Source: Protonemura montana (lineage: Eukaryota > Arthropoda > Insecta > Plecoptera > Nemouridae). From it: a DNA stretch of 64,000 nt. This document shows positions 35,701 to 47,371 of this stretch, one piece after another. The DNA lies in assembly GCA_947568835.1 (NCBI GenBank), contig OX387603.1, forward strand, positions 21,600,651-21,664,650, given 5' to 3'. Each line of letters starts with the position of its first letter. Within the stretch, counting starts at the first letter, position 1. A program made the position numbers and the translations under genes. A model generated the notes under the pieces. The model was not told where the DNA came from and made no database searches. It worked only from the letters and a program-made list of their open reading frames with translations.

Positions 35701-38700
35701 CTGCATACATTTGCAACTCGATCGCAAGCAAATTGTCTCGGGGATCGGCGCGGACCTACAAATGGGCACACACATGTGAACCAGGAGATTTGTTCGAGAT
35801 TTTCAGCCCCGAGATCGAAGAGGAGGAAGATCTATTGGCTGGGTGAAAACACACAACGTAAGTTAGGGCTCAGTATAATCTCATGCAAGTGCAGCCCAAT
35901 TGAAATGCACAAGCGTAATGCATGCAAATTGCAGAAACTACAATGAAAATACGCAGTTCGTTTACAGAGGTATCTTGCTATGCTACCAAGGGGCTTTATT
36001 GGACAGAGGGAAACCCATTTTCAATTCCACTAAAGGGGTGAAATACAAAAAGGTTTCTTCAACAAAGGTCTTTTCCGACCGGTTTTGAGTGACTGAAACG
36101 AACACCTTATTCGCAGGTGTTACAACGTATCCCGCCGACTCTATGAGCCTACTCTTTGCCCAGTTCTGTATAAGCAAAGAAAGAACCGAAAACGTAGACT
36201 AAAGTTGGCGCAGCAGCGAAAATTGGCTTTAATTAAAAAAGAATCCGGCTCCCTGGACGGGCGCCTCGGCTCGCTTTAATTAGAATTGCAAACGGAGCGG
36301 CGTGTGTATGTGTCCACTGCCCCGTCGGGTCGCACACCATTGCCGCAGGGATGCGTCTGGTGCGGACTGGGGCTCATGCAACGCGTGCCCAACACGAGGG
36401 CATCGAGCCCCTTTGAGCGGCGGCCACCTCCAAAACCCAACCGCCCACCCACGCCACCCTCCCGCAATTTCTAGCGACACAGCGGACACGAAACACGTTT
36501 GCCCACGCTCACATGCAGACAGGGAAAAATGCTAAATAGATCATTGGGACAGTGAAGCGACAGAAGTTGCCATAGCGTGCGCAACTATGCACATGCTTTT
36601 CATTTGTGCACATAGCAGCGTCCGATTTCAATGGTGATGCTTTCCAGAATTCCCGATTGGCCATATTCACAAATTAGATCTTCTTGTTTCGCCTGAAATT
36701 TCATTTTAGGCCCACTCGTGCTGGCAATCACCCCGTCGGAGGAAAGTGTTTGACACGTGATTCGATCAGGCATTTGATAGATAGCGAGAAGCTATGGTAT
36801 CCACTCAGGGGCCTAGACACGCTGCTTGTTTAAGACTCAGCGTTAGAAATGCGGCAAGTCGGTGGGCCATCGAGTCGTGCCATCAAAAAGCTTCGATTTG
36901 TGCGAATCGTCAGCGATTCGGAGCGAAACGCATCTCTTTTCCGAGTTTTCCATTCCACTAGATTCTCTCTCTGCCGCCCCTCACACCCACCGCCTAAAGC
37001 GATTTCCACGACAATGGAAATCTCTCTTCCGAGAAGTCGCGTTTTTGCTCCGCAGGCAAGACAGAAAATGTACATGAATTAAGTCACCCACGCGAATTCT
37101 CACTAGACACGCGTTTATCAGGCGTTTATCGGGTCGCGGGGGATGCACCCATTTGGGCAGCCGTGGGCAGCGGGCAGCCACGGGCCGAGTCGGAGGAACG
37201 CTGCGCCGCGCGGGAACGCGGCCTACCAGAGTATCGATTCGGGGCTTCGGGCTTCGTGTCGGCCAGAGGACCTCGAGCCGAACCAAACGCCTCTGTCTCA
37301 TTTTGCTAGCCGGTAAGGTAGCACACCTCGATGGAATGGCCGGTCCCATGTTTCACATTTTGATTGAGCTCTTGTCGCCTCTTTCGCCGTTCGCTCAGTT
37401 GGTCAGCCATGGCTTGATTTTGGTGGGAAATTGAATATTGTTGGCGGGGCTACTGGCTATTTTAGGCACGCCATTGACTCATTTTGGGTAGAGAAACATC
37501 CCATGGCATGGCGATGAAGGAGAAAATTAGGAAAGAAAACATGTTCGGCGACGACGTACGACGTGGGTGTATCTGTTATCGTTACGACGAAGCAAAAAAA
37601 AAAACTTGATAACGTTCTCCTTTTACAAAGACCTATACGAACAGTAATTTAATATCGAAAGGCAAATCTTGAAATCTAACATATGAAACGACTGCCGTTT
37701 ATGTTTATCACTCGGCAAGACGTTCGGCGCTAAAAATAGGAAACTGGAAAAACACCTGTAAAATATTTAGAATTGCAGCCCCCCTCGTCTTGAAGAGCAT
37801 TTATACCGTGAGGTTCGCAACGCTCGTGATAGTTATAATATACGTCACAGAAATGTGACGAAACGTGCTAATGTTACAGATTGCAGCTTTGGTTGCAGCA
37901 TCGCACGCTTCCACACTGAAATCGGATTTCAAAAAAATAGAATATCAATTTTCATAACGCGATCACACACGAATTTATGAGACTGGATGAGATTGCCAAT
38001 TTCGAGTTGACCGTTAGCGACAAGTGGTCTTGATGTTTTGCAGCAGTCGAGCCGCCAAAAACGCATGTTTCTAAAATTAGGTTATTTATCAAATTGAATG
38101 AAGGGACAACATCGCACATGTTCAACACACAGAGCTTTGGTGATTGAAGAGAAAAAAGGAAAACGGCTACCATGTTGGGAAAATATAGGCATGTGCCAGG
38201 CATGCCCGGCGCCAGGAGCGAATGTACTACCATGCACCAATCGATTCGACTCATGCCGATGAAACCGATCAAACCTCGCTGTTAATTGTGCAGTTCTGCG
38301 TGTGTGCGAGTTTTCAGCAAACAGGGATTATCTGCACATAACTCGTCGGGCATTAGAGAAAAGTCGGGGGCGCGCGGACGGCCGAGAGGCCACGGGGAGC
38401 GATTCTCCGTTAATGTGTTCGGGACGAGTGAAAAATATGAATCGACCATCTCGTGGGACGGGGGCAATTTTCAAAGGGGCGCTCTGACCTTTTGTTCAAT
38501 CATCCAGCTACACAAAGTTGACTAACGAGACAATTAGCGTCTTTACTCGTGACTGGGAAAAGGGCCGATTAATATTTTAAATGTAAATGCCATTATCAAA
38601 ACTGCGTGCTGTTCATACAGATTTTGGATTCGCCATGCCATGTCGGTGCTATTGTATAAAACTTTTAAAGCAAGAGGTCGTTGATCATTTTTAGTCTCAC

Positions 38701-41700
38701 TATTCAATAGACCTGTGATAACAACCCTACAAGGTTTCAGGCCGATCAGCGATAACTTTCTCTCGAGAAGACTTTGAATTAGAGAAGACACTGTCACACT
38801 TTGTTTCTCGATCTGATAACGCAATCAGCTTCGTTGCTCGCAAATCACGGTGACGAGCGTCGGTGCCCCTCCGTCGCGGCGCCCACGACGCCGGCAAGCG
38901 GATCGTTTACATGCAAATCACAGCGAGGCGTTCGGGGCTCAAAGTGTACGGCGGGGCACGATGGAGAAATAATAACGTAGATCGCAAGCGAGCTGTTGAA
39001 CCTGCCTCGCTTCTTTGAGGATATCAATATCATAACACGTGCGCGTATCGCAGTTTCAAATTGAAATTCATAACGTTTGTATCCAAGAATTGTCAAGTTA
39101 ATGGCACGTATTTTTATTATGACTTACCCGACTATTAAATGAGAGAGCCAAGCACTGCTAAATCCGTTATGTGGCGATAGTTATTACACGTTTTACTTCC
39201 TGCTATAGCTTCGGATCCTACGTTTTATGGTAAAACCTAACCTAGGTTTATCACATTCGCAAGTCATACGGTCCAGCTAGTAATGGACCATCGAATAGGT
39301 GTTTCTCGAATAGAATGAATAGCATTCCACCGGCACAATTAACCTGAACGGTATAATTGTTCATTGCTTTAAATATAAATAATTCACACCTAGCGATTCC
39401 AGCTTCAACACATGTCAATTTCAAAGTACACGCTTGCATGAGTGGATGCTGGCATCTGTGCACGGCACAAATGAGCCATCGGCAACAATTCCAGAGATAC
39501 GAAAACCTCGGGACTCCATTTCAATTGCATTGCAGTCAACACCTGGTCTTCGCACGGTGCTTACACTGAATTACATGACACGGTTACCCCCATGTTAATG
39601 CAGCAAGGTGTGAGCATGGGATGGTGGCACATTTTATAAGCTCACTCTCTGTGGTGGCAACATAATGTTATCACTTGGATATTCACGGGTGAGAACCTAA
39701 AAAGCCTCATCTATTACTCGAATTTGCCGTGGTGGTTTAGGTGGTTTAGCCGACGCGGATTTTGGATTCACATCATATCCTAGCCAGCATGCAAAACCAA
39801 CGTTCGAGGACGAATTAACTCAAACTGACAAAAAATACAAATTAACTATATCGCCGCGCGGCACATCGAAATTTAATTATTGCCTTTCCAGTCGAATAAT
39901 CATGAAACTCGAATTCGAGTTATGGCTATCGAAATGTAGCTTTGTGATTTCCTCTAGCAGGCCTATCGTATCAAAACTCATATTGCCAACGGTGTAAAAG
40001 CTCCCGGGTGATAACGATTTCCCATATTTTGATTCGACGGTTTTGGCGAGTTACCAAATTAGCCACATTTAGACGAGTACATACCATCTAGAGCAAAAAT
40101 AACTGTGTTTACAATCGTTTTAAATGTTTATTTCGCATTTGTCGAATTAAAATGAGTTTAATTCCATCTAAAGTCAGTATAAATTTATATGGAAAATTGA
40201 GTAAGCGAAAGGACGGGAAGATATTGCGCCCGTTTTGTGCATTGATCAAGCAAAGTGAACCACCTAATTGAAAGGTCAGAACGACTCTTTTTCGAGCAAA
40301 ATAGCGAACAATGTTCATCATAAATTCGCTAACCGCATTACGGGGCGGGATGTCGTCACAAAGCAATAATCACATTTTGGGAAGCGAGCAGGCACCTAAT
40401 TGGGAGCCTGCAAAGGCAACTCGGTTCAGAGCACTTAGACTTGTTCGTTCGATTCGGGCCTTGAGAGCGACGCCCGACGACGCCGACGCTGGGACCTCCA
40501 AGTTACAGCCTCGCGCGCGCGGGGTAATCCCATCACCCTGGCTGCTTTCTCCGAGCAAATCACAACCAAGAACATAACATGTATTTTGCAAAACGAAAAG
40601 ATCTCGTTTCCATTGCAACCCGGAATAAGGACGTCATAAAGTCTTAATCCGAACCGAATTCTTTAACGATTGTCGGTGAAAGATAGCTCTGAAATTGAAA
40701 ACGGAGGATTTCTACGCTCACGATGGCTTTCGCGCTGCCTAAATTACAATAATTGTCAAGACACATAAATTACGTTTGACCCGCCGTCTCTGCCAAGTCT
40801 TATTCAGTCCCTTTGTCTTCTGACACAAATAAGTCAGAATAACACGACGTTTGCCCCGCTTGTGCACTCCATTAAATCATGATATCCCGGTCGCAAGTGA
40901 TCGAACACAGCCACTACATCATAACTGGCAGATATGGAAGTTCAAAAAGCGCCCCGAGCAGTCTACCCAAGTTTCAGCATCAACTTAAATTTGCACGTTG
41001 CTCGACTTATGATAGCGCATGATGCGCTAAGTTAATTCAGCATAAAGCCAATTTAATCACTTGTCAATAAGTTGTCCGACAGCAAGTCCTGGTTTGAGTT
41101 AATAGTTCGTAACCCTACGCTAACACAACTGCGAACAGTGTACATTCTGTTCCATTACAACATTGTCTCAAGCGGTGTCAAAGTTTTGCCATGCCCCGAA
41201 GTGCCGACCATCTACGAGTCTATAACGCGCCTATGGGGCACCAGCACCGCTGCATGCTAGTGAACAGCGTGGAGAGGAACCTAGCCGAGTATCGATCCCG
41301 GGACCGCGGAACAAGCAGGCACACAGCTATGACAGCCAAGTTTCAGCCCCTAGCCACCCCCGCCGCCGTCGACCAGCGGCGTGCCGCACGCCGCCGTCCC
41401 TCGAGCGTCGGGAATAACCGACGACGCTACGCGCTCTGTATGTCGCCACGGAGTCGACGCCGCTGTGCGAGGCGGTGACGTTTTAAATCGTGTCACATTT
41501 CTTGTGAAATCAGTGACAAAAGGTTACTACGACGACGACGACGAAGTAGAAAAAGATCTGCATCACACATAAAACACGGAAGTTTCAGAATTTGTAATTT
41601 ATGCATTTTTGGCATTGAAAGTAAGTTACCTCCGGTTTGCAGCAAGCCATACTGACTCAAAACTGTCCCTTTTTTGCTAGACAGAAGACCTACAAAAGCG

Positions 41701-44700
41701 CCATTCGAGATAACTTCCTGTATATGGCATCTTGCAGAATTGAACACCAAGTTCGGGCCAGGAACATACCACGACGCCATAGTTTTTTATTAAACTGTTC
41801 CAAATCTAAACTGCATGACTGGCTTATTGATTGTTACACAATTTGCTTGCCATTGTTGAGGAAAATCAAATGAAAAGAAGCTTCGTCCTTTCATACTTTA
41901 CAAAATTCACGGTCACCAAAACGCACGATTCGCGAATTCGATCGATGCTACCGCCACTGGGAGGCGGCGACGCCTTCCAGTCGACGTTCCAGGCCGGCGT
42001 CGGCGGCATCTTGCGATTAACCGAACACATAAACGAACAGGAGGAACGGCGAACCGGCCGCCCGGATTGATCTCCCAGTCCCCAGCATCATCATAATGCG
42101 AGACGGTTCGTGGAAATGCATGGCCTAGTTTTCCTACAAAGCCTTAGGACTGAGGCTTCAAGCCCCTGAACATGGAGCATATCAACATCTGAGTCAGCGA
42201 CGGTCGAAACAAAGGCGGTACACGAGGTCGGGTCTAATTTATATTGGCTACTCGGCTGTTACAGGCTCACTGCAAGGAAATCCAGGAAAATGCAATTAAC
42301 AGCGAGAAGGAAATTGCTGTGGAAATACATTTGCAGAAAGTTTTCTCGGCAAGAAAATTTTAAATATATCTGCGATGGGATGTATTGAAAAGTTTCGTAT
42401 AGAGCAAACGGGCGAATCGGTCACTCAATTTTTTCACCGGTTATCGACGAGGGGATCCAATTCCAATCACGTCGCAGTCATATGTTTTCTGTCTATCAAG
42501 GTTTCGAGGAAAGCTATTTTCCTCATAATTTCTCGATGCGTTATGGCGTCAGGCACGCAATAAACCGATCAAAAACCAGCCAAAATAAATTTCCAGAAAC
42601 CAAATGCGGTCGCCAGTCGGGAATCAATGTCTGGATCTCGCTGGAAGCCGACGGCAAGCGGTGATCTATATACGTTTAGCCCGGCTCGTCGACTCCCGAA
42701 AGGTAGACACGTTTTTTCTTTGGCGCCCGTTGATGCGTTTCCAAGGACGCAAGGGAGTCCGATGATTGCGTAGACGATGCGTTTTGTAGCGAATAATCCC
42801 TTGGCCGCACTGGGTACCTACGCGCGTTCGTAGCACCTGTGGCATTTCAAACTTATGCCTGTTGCAACGATAAATTCCTGCAACGGCAACGGCGATGGTG
42901 AAAATTTCCTTCTTTATCCTCCGCGCGATTAAACGATCTCTCGGGCAGGAGCACAATGCGGCGATGATGAAAATATCAAACCGGGATAAACGCCTCTCGC
43001 GAGCATCGGCAACGCGTCATTAATTAGCCATTAGCTCTGCATAAACACTCGACGTCATTGTGAAATATTCGCGCTGGTATTAAACCGATTTTTCAGCCGC
43101 TGTGGAAAAAATACTCGATCCACCATGTCAACGAGGAGAAAAATTGAGGTGATAGATGTCAAATGCACGCCGCTGCCGATCGGTTTCCACGCACACGGCA
43201 ACCCGATCTCGCGAGTCGCTCCTCGGATGTTTCGATTTGTCAAACGCCGTGTTCGACTCGAGAGTCAGGCAAATCCAACGACGGGGAAATATGGATCTCC
43301 GTGACATGTGTGAAACGACAGGACGAAAATTTTCAACACATTCCCAGAGGAAAATCCGACTTGACTTGCCAAATAAAAGGTGAAACTAGTAAAGCGCATT
43401 AATATAAGTTCGATTCCTATTTTTGTGTTCCTAATTTACCGGCTGTACTTTGGATACCTAATTCACCTGACAATTTAATTAAAGCGACCCACGTCTGAGT
43501 CTGTGGGGAGATCCCAAGACGTACCAGATTAAATTTCCAAAAAGTAATTAACCGTCAGCCAGGGCGTATATATACTCCTTTGCCTACTTCATTCGCGGCA
43601 TCGCTATAGTACGCCTAGCTCGCGGCAGGTAGGCACTACGAGCACACTTCCCTGCCACGCGGGTTGCGTTTCAATCTCGCAAGGGGTTGTCAGATTGACA
43701 ACCAGCCAAGTTCGAAACCAGAATGGATTTGATTAATAACGTTGGCGATTTGAATGCTAGAAATCATGTTCGATTCCCTCTAAAAGTCGACTTTTTAACA
43801 TGAAATATGCAACAATTCCATCCATTTCAACGACTAAGGAGCTTTGAAAGGATTTGCGGCCTCACCGTTGGTGGCACCGTTCGTTCCCAGCATCAATTGA
43901 TATATCTTCCCTTATATTCTATGTGAAGGGTTTAAAAGACTAGAGGGTGGCGGGAGGGCCGCGGGTAGGGGGGGGGGGGCGGGGGTGGTAGCAGATCAAT
44001 AGCCCGATGCTACGGGACTCCATCTCTGGTTCCCAACCATGCACCCGACCTAATAGCCCTATGGTGGCCCACCACAATCCTTTCCACTGACATTCTCCTT
44101 GCAAGCACACTTGTTGATAATTTGATGTGACTGTCTTATTGTTCTTGTGACGGAATGGAATTTACTTGAAAGTTTTAATACAGTTTATATTTGGGTCATA
44201 GTGATTACATTTTCCCAGGAAATTGATTAAAATCATTGTACAGTTTGCATGTTTGATTGATTTTAGTGTAGACTTGATTCAAAGCCACTACGTTGACCTA
44301 CATAAAAGAATCTATAGGAGTGATTTGAGGGACATTAATTATCCATTTCTTATATTAGTTTCCGCTTATGTCGACTGTCAAGCTGTTGATAACAGGGAAA
44401 CTCAGTTTAATTGGTACTCACATTTTCCTCGACTGTCTTCTTAATCTTGGCGCTAGCTTCGCTCACGGTTTTACCCGCCTTGTTCACAGCAGAGTACAAG
44501 AAGCTTCCTATAGACTTGGCTCCTTGGAGAGCTTTCGTTGATACTGCAACAAAAACAATCACATTACATGAAAATTGTAATGAAGAAAAATAACAATTGC
44601 TTTGCGGAGAAAAATGAAGTTACCTGCAGCAGTTCCGAATGCAGCAGCACCCTCCTTGTCTTCACCGGGAGTCCCCGGCTCGGATGCTGGGTTATCACTG

Positions 44701-45260
44701 TCTGCTCCGCCAGTAGCACTGTAATCAATTAAATAGTTTGACGCGACGAAAGGGTGAAATCGATTACGACAACGAAGGTACGCACATCAACTTACTTTAC
44801 ATACCTTGAATTATCATCCTCAGCTCCATCAACCGAACCTTTAGGTGGCTTCTCTACCACAGCAGGTTCAGGTTCAACCTTTCCATCAGCCACATTCGCA
44901 GGATCAGTGCCTTCAGCAGCGGGGTCAGTTTTCCGTAAACCGGGCACTCCTGAACTTAACCAACCCGTCATTTGGCTTTTGACATTTGAAAGCATTTCTA
45001 GCTTGCTTGCTTTCGTGGGACTGAAAAGAACAACTTATGTTTAATACACGAGAATTTTGGATCAGTTTTTTAGTCATTTTCAACATCTAATGCTATATTT
45101 TTTACCTAGCATCCTTTCTGTCCCCCTCAGCACTGACACCAATGTCAATGTCTGCGACAGGGGACTGGATTTTCTCTTCGTCCGATTTCGGTAATTCTCC
45201 TTCCTTCTTACCACTACTGCCCATCCAGGTGCTCACTTGGTTAGTTAGTCCCGAAAACAT
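20563..45260 (-). CDS. Sap47: Synapse-associated protein of 47 kDa / SYAP1-like BSD-domain protein (gene span, nine coding exons)
   Basis: Complete coding model on the minus strand: 45260-45106, 45020-44805, 44718-44624, 44543-44422, 23760-23620, 23343-23204, 22956-22826, 22207-22049 and 20711-20563. They sum to 1308 nt, giving 435 residues with one open frame. The start [14 protein letters not shown] matches Sap47. A helical segment ([19 protein letters not shown]) precedes the BSD domain (about 228-305), which has the diagnostic FW pair at F296-W297 in [16 protein letters not shown]. The acidic C-terminus carries [15 protein letters not shown]. In flies the protein is presynaptic; vertebrate SYAP1 is linked to Akt signalling (family knowledge). 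Human SYAP1 is shorter mainly because of the Pro/Glu-rich exons 2-3 here. Intron 4 is 20.7 kb. Confidence 0.95.
20712..22048 (-). other. Sap47 intron 8
   Basis: 1337 bp, AT-rich, with no repeat or exon recognised. Confidence 0.75.
22049..22207 (-). CDS. Sap47: Sap47 exon 8
   Basis: 159 nt, phase 1 at both ends and frame-neutral. Contains [20 protein letters not shown], matching the SEFVSDAF block of SYAP1. Donor GTAAGT. Confidence 0.92.
22208..22825 (-). other. Sap47 intron 7
   Basis: 618 bp, AT-rich, with nothing recognised. Confidence 0.75.
22826..22956 (-). CDS. Sap47: Sap47 exon 7 (BSD domain end)
   Basis: 131 nt, phase 2 to 1. Encodes [19 protein letters not shown] with the BSD Phe-Trp signature, then a Gly/Glu linker. 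Donor GTGAAA. Confidence 0.95.
23204..23343 (-). CDS. Sap47: Sap47 exon 6 (BSD domain)
   Basis: 140 nt, phase 0 to 2. Encodes [19 protein letters not shown] and [16 protein letters not shown], closely parallel to SYAP1. The donor reads GT|GTGAGT; the phase decides which GT is used. Confidence 0.95.
23620..23760 (-). CDS. Sap47: Sap47 exon 5 (before and into BSD)
   Basis: 47 codons, phase 0 at both ends. Encodes [19 protein letters not shown] and [19 protein letters not shown]. Acceptor TTTCAG, donor GTGAGT. Confidence 0.95.
24923..24930. promoter_or_regulatory. CRE palindrome TGACGTCA
   Basis: Perfect CREB/ATF-type site in a CpG-rich part of Sap47 intron 4, about 1.2 kb downstream of the intron's 3' end in genomic order. 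Function is inferred from sequence only. Confidence 0.3.
26030..26037. promoter_or_regulatory. CRE palindrome TGACGTCA
   Basis: Second perfect CRE in the same intron, 1.1 kb from the first, beside TGACGTCACG. Function is inferred only. Confidence 0.3.
27692..27726 (+). promoter_or_regulatory. Candidate core promoter (TATA and initiator), antisense to Sap47
   Basis: TATATAA at 27692-27698 lies 30 bp before the A of CAGTC at 27721-27725, the spacing of an arthropod TATA-initiator promoter. GTAAGT follows about 12 bp later and could be a donor. No ORF supports a gene here. Confidence 0.25.
43567..43594 (+). promoter_or_regulatory. Candidate TATA-initiator pair, antisense to Sap47
   Basis: TATATATA at 43567-43574 and TCATTC at 43589-43594, about 24 bp from TATA to the initiator A. 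The spacing is slightly short. TATATATA is also symmetrical, so direction is uncertain. Confidence 0.2.
44422..44543 (-). CDS. Sap47: Sap47 exon 4 (amphipathic helix)
   Basis: 122 nt, phase 1 to 0. Encodes [18 protein letters not shown] then KIKKTVEEN, matching the [22 protein letters not shown] region of SYAP1. Donor GTGAGT. Confidence 0.93.
44624..44718 (-). CDS. Sap47: Sap47 exon 3
   Basis: 95 nt, phase 2 to 1. Acidic and Gly-rich ([20 protein letters not shown]). Acceptor TTACAG, donor GTAACT. Confidence 0.88.
44805..45020 (-). CDS. Sap47: Sap47 exon 2 (Pro/Glu-rich)
   Basis: 216 nt, phase 2 at both ends, so skipping keeps frame. Encodes a second [13 protein letters not shown] motif echoing [10 protein letters not shown] of exon 1, then a disordered [12 protein letters not shown] segment. 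Donor GTATGT. Confidence 0.9.
45106..45260 (-). CDS. Sap47: Sap47 exon 1 with start codon
   Basis: ATG at 45260-45258 in the context AAATATG. Encodes [17 protein letters not shown] then a Lys/Asp-rich stretch to [15 protein letters not shown]. Donor GTAAAA, phase 2. Confidence 0.93.
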
Positions 45261-45500
45261 ATTTAATTTGTTTTAAAGACCCTTGCACTGACAAAGAAAC
45301 TCACAATACTTCGAACACTACAACTGCTCTGCTGCGCACATCTCCGCCTATCGCTATCCAGCTGACAACTAAACGCAGAGAGCCGAATGTCAATGTGCAG
45401 AGCTTCGGTTGCTACTCACCTACACTAGCGCTGACCGATAAAAAACGCGCCTACTTTCCAGCTACGTTTTATTATTTTCCGATAACTACCAAACAACACA
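45261..45500 (-). promoter_or_regulatory. Sap47 5' UTR and presumed promoter
   Basis: Immediately upstream of the Sap47 start codon. On the minus strand, GTCAGTGC about 30 bp before the ATG and GTCAGC further up resemble arthropod initiators. There is no clear TATA box. The transcription start is not fixed by the sequence. Confidence 0.35.
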
Positions 45501-46469
45501 AAGGCGAGTGGACAGTCATTTGATGATAAAAACTGATTCCTCATAACATCTTTTCCTACACCGTTCTACCTAACATATAATTGTTACGCCTTTATCACAA
45601 TCGATTCATCAACCAGAATTCACTAATGTTCATGACGAAGCGAGGGAATTTTAAACTTTAAAATGTCAATTTCTACCCAACTACGGCATCCTGTGACAGT
45701 TCGGGAATGAAGTCCCGGTTTTTCGCAATACGTGGGATCAATGATGTAGGTATGCTTTCTTCTCTTGTACTTCGTTAAAATATGGTGCAGGCTTTTCAGG
45801 ATGGGAAATTTTGTTTGGGTGAAAAGCATGGTCCCATTATCTCTTGCAACACCTCTGCAAGCAAAACGAAAGTAATATGATAATTCTAGGCTGCAGCTCA
45901 GCAACAGGGTAGCGTATAGTCCCTAGATTAAAGAACAACACCAGAGTAATTTCCTGTCTCTTTTATCACTAAATTATTAATAATTATATCATTACATGTT
46001 TTAGTTGTTAAAAAATGACATGAACCTTCAAGTACCAAGCCTATACAATATATTTTATAAGTACCTACCCTGGTAGATTCTGCAATGTTGTCAGAGTTGA
46101 AAAGTATCACAAAGATATTTACATTCTTCTAGTATTTACAATTCATTTACTTCCAAAATCATTCTTCGCATTCAAACTATCAGAATATAAAAAGCACTCA
46201 GGCTTTGCCAAACAATTCAGGGTGAAAATAGTCTGACGTATAGGACCAAATTGAGATTGCAATAAAAAACATAAGATGAAATTAAAATTTCACTGCTGTC
46301 TTATCCATCATCAAAGAAATGCAGCAGAAAGCACGAAGCCGGACAACAGTCACACAATTAATAACGTATGACCGCATAATACAAAATTAGAATAACTAGA
46401 TTCTGCGATCTTCCCACAGGCAGCTGCGTTCTCGCGAAGAAGAACAACTCAATTAAGTTCTATTTAAAA
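45501..46469. other. Intergenic sequence between ARID1 and Sap47
   Basis: AT-rich. No gene, repeat or RNA gene is recognised. Confidence 0.6.
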
Positions 46470-47371
46470 TTTATTTTCATACATTATGTAGGTCAAGATA
46501 ATATAAAATTCAGAATCGAAGCATGTTTCATCAGCTTTGTAAAATTGATTCGACATGACAAACTAATTAAACATGTAACACAGAACTTTGTTTTGTTGAA
46601 AATAAAATCTCCTTTTCTCGTTTCTTCCTACTTAGCTTAAGTTCTATGCGTTTGTCAACGTATTCGTCGTCGAGTGGTATCCGCTTGTCAGCTGCGATTG
46701 GCGCCTTCAGTCTCAAAAGTCACACCATCAACATTCAACCCTTAAATAACTCGTGTTTACCGCAACAGTCTAAATATACAATGTACCGTCTCGGCAAGTC
46801 TCGCTCGCGGCTACCTAGGTACTAGATAATTTCATCGCTCTTTACACTAATATATAATAACCGTTCTTCTGCCTGTTCACTAAAAATGATGCATCGATTA
46901 CCAAGTAACACTTGCGCTAAATATTATTTTAGTATTTTATTCTGCATAAAACCTTTTTACAAGACTGACAAGGCAATAAGTGCAACATTGTAATGTTCTT
47001 GCACTCATTAATCGATACGGGAGACTCTGAAAAAAAAATGGTACTTCACAGACTTGTGTGACAGGTCGTATAGTAATACATAATAAATGACAGAAGATTC
47101 GACTCGATCTCTTTTCCCCAAATGCGTATTTACAATATATTGATCTACAGAAACTTTCTTCTGTTTGTCGCGAGTTTATCTTCTTCACTGCACTAAACAT
47201 ATTCATATCAACATTTTTTCTCTAAGATCTGAAACTTATAAACAGTTTTCTTGCATCTCCCCCACTATCTCACACACTCTCTCTCTCGTCAAGTACTCAA
47301 CGTGGAAAATCACTTTCGCCGCTGCTTTGCCAAACAAAGTCTGTGCTCGGCGCACTGCTAGGGCCCGCATG
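46470..47371 (-). other. ARID1/osa 3' UTR (extent inferred)
   Basis: Follows the ARID1 stop codon. Minus-strand AATAAA signals lie at 46936-46941 and 46470-46475. Which is used cannot be told from the sequence. Confidence 0.5.

Larger units (their letters stand above)
23761..44421 (-). other. Sap47 intron 4, 20.7 kb
   Basis: Far longer than all other introns of the gene. No transposon or coding homology is recognised. Many CpG-rich islets carry GACGCC or GGCGTC words (for example near 24940, 25575, 28190, 34600, 38880, 40475, 41350, 41960). It holds two perfect CRE palindromes, two TATA-plus-initiator candidates, G tracts at 34134-34150 and 43968-43979, and a 13-bp tandem repeat at 35238-35272. 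ORFs up to 195 codons occur but look random. Likely contains regulatory DNA, and possibly alternative exons or antisense transcripts. Confidence 0.7.
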
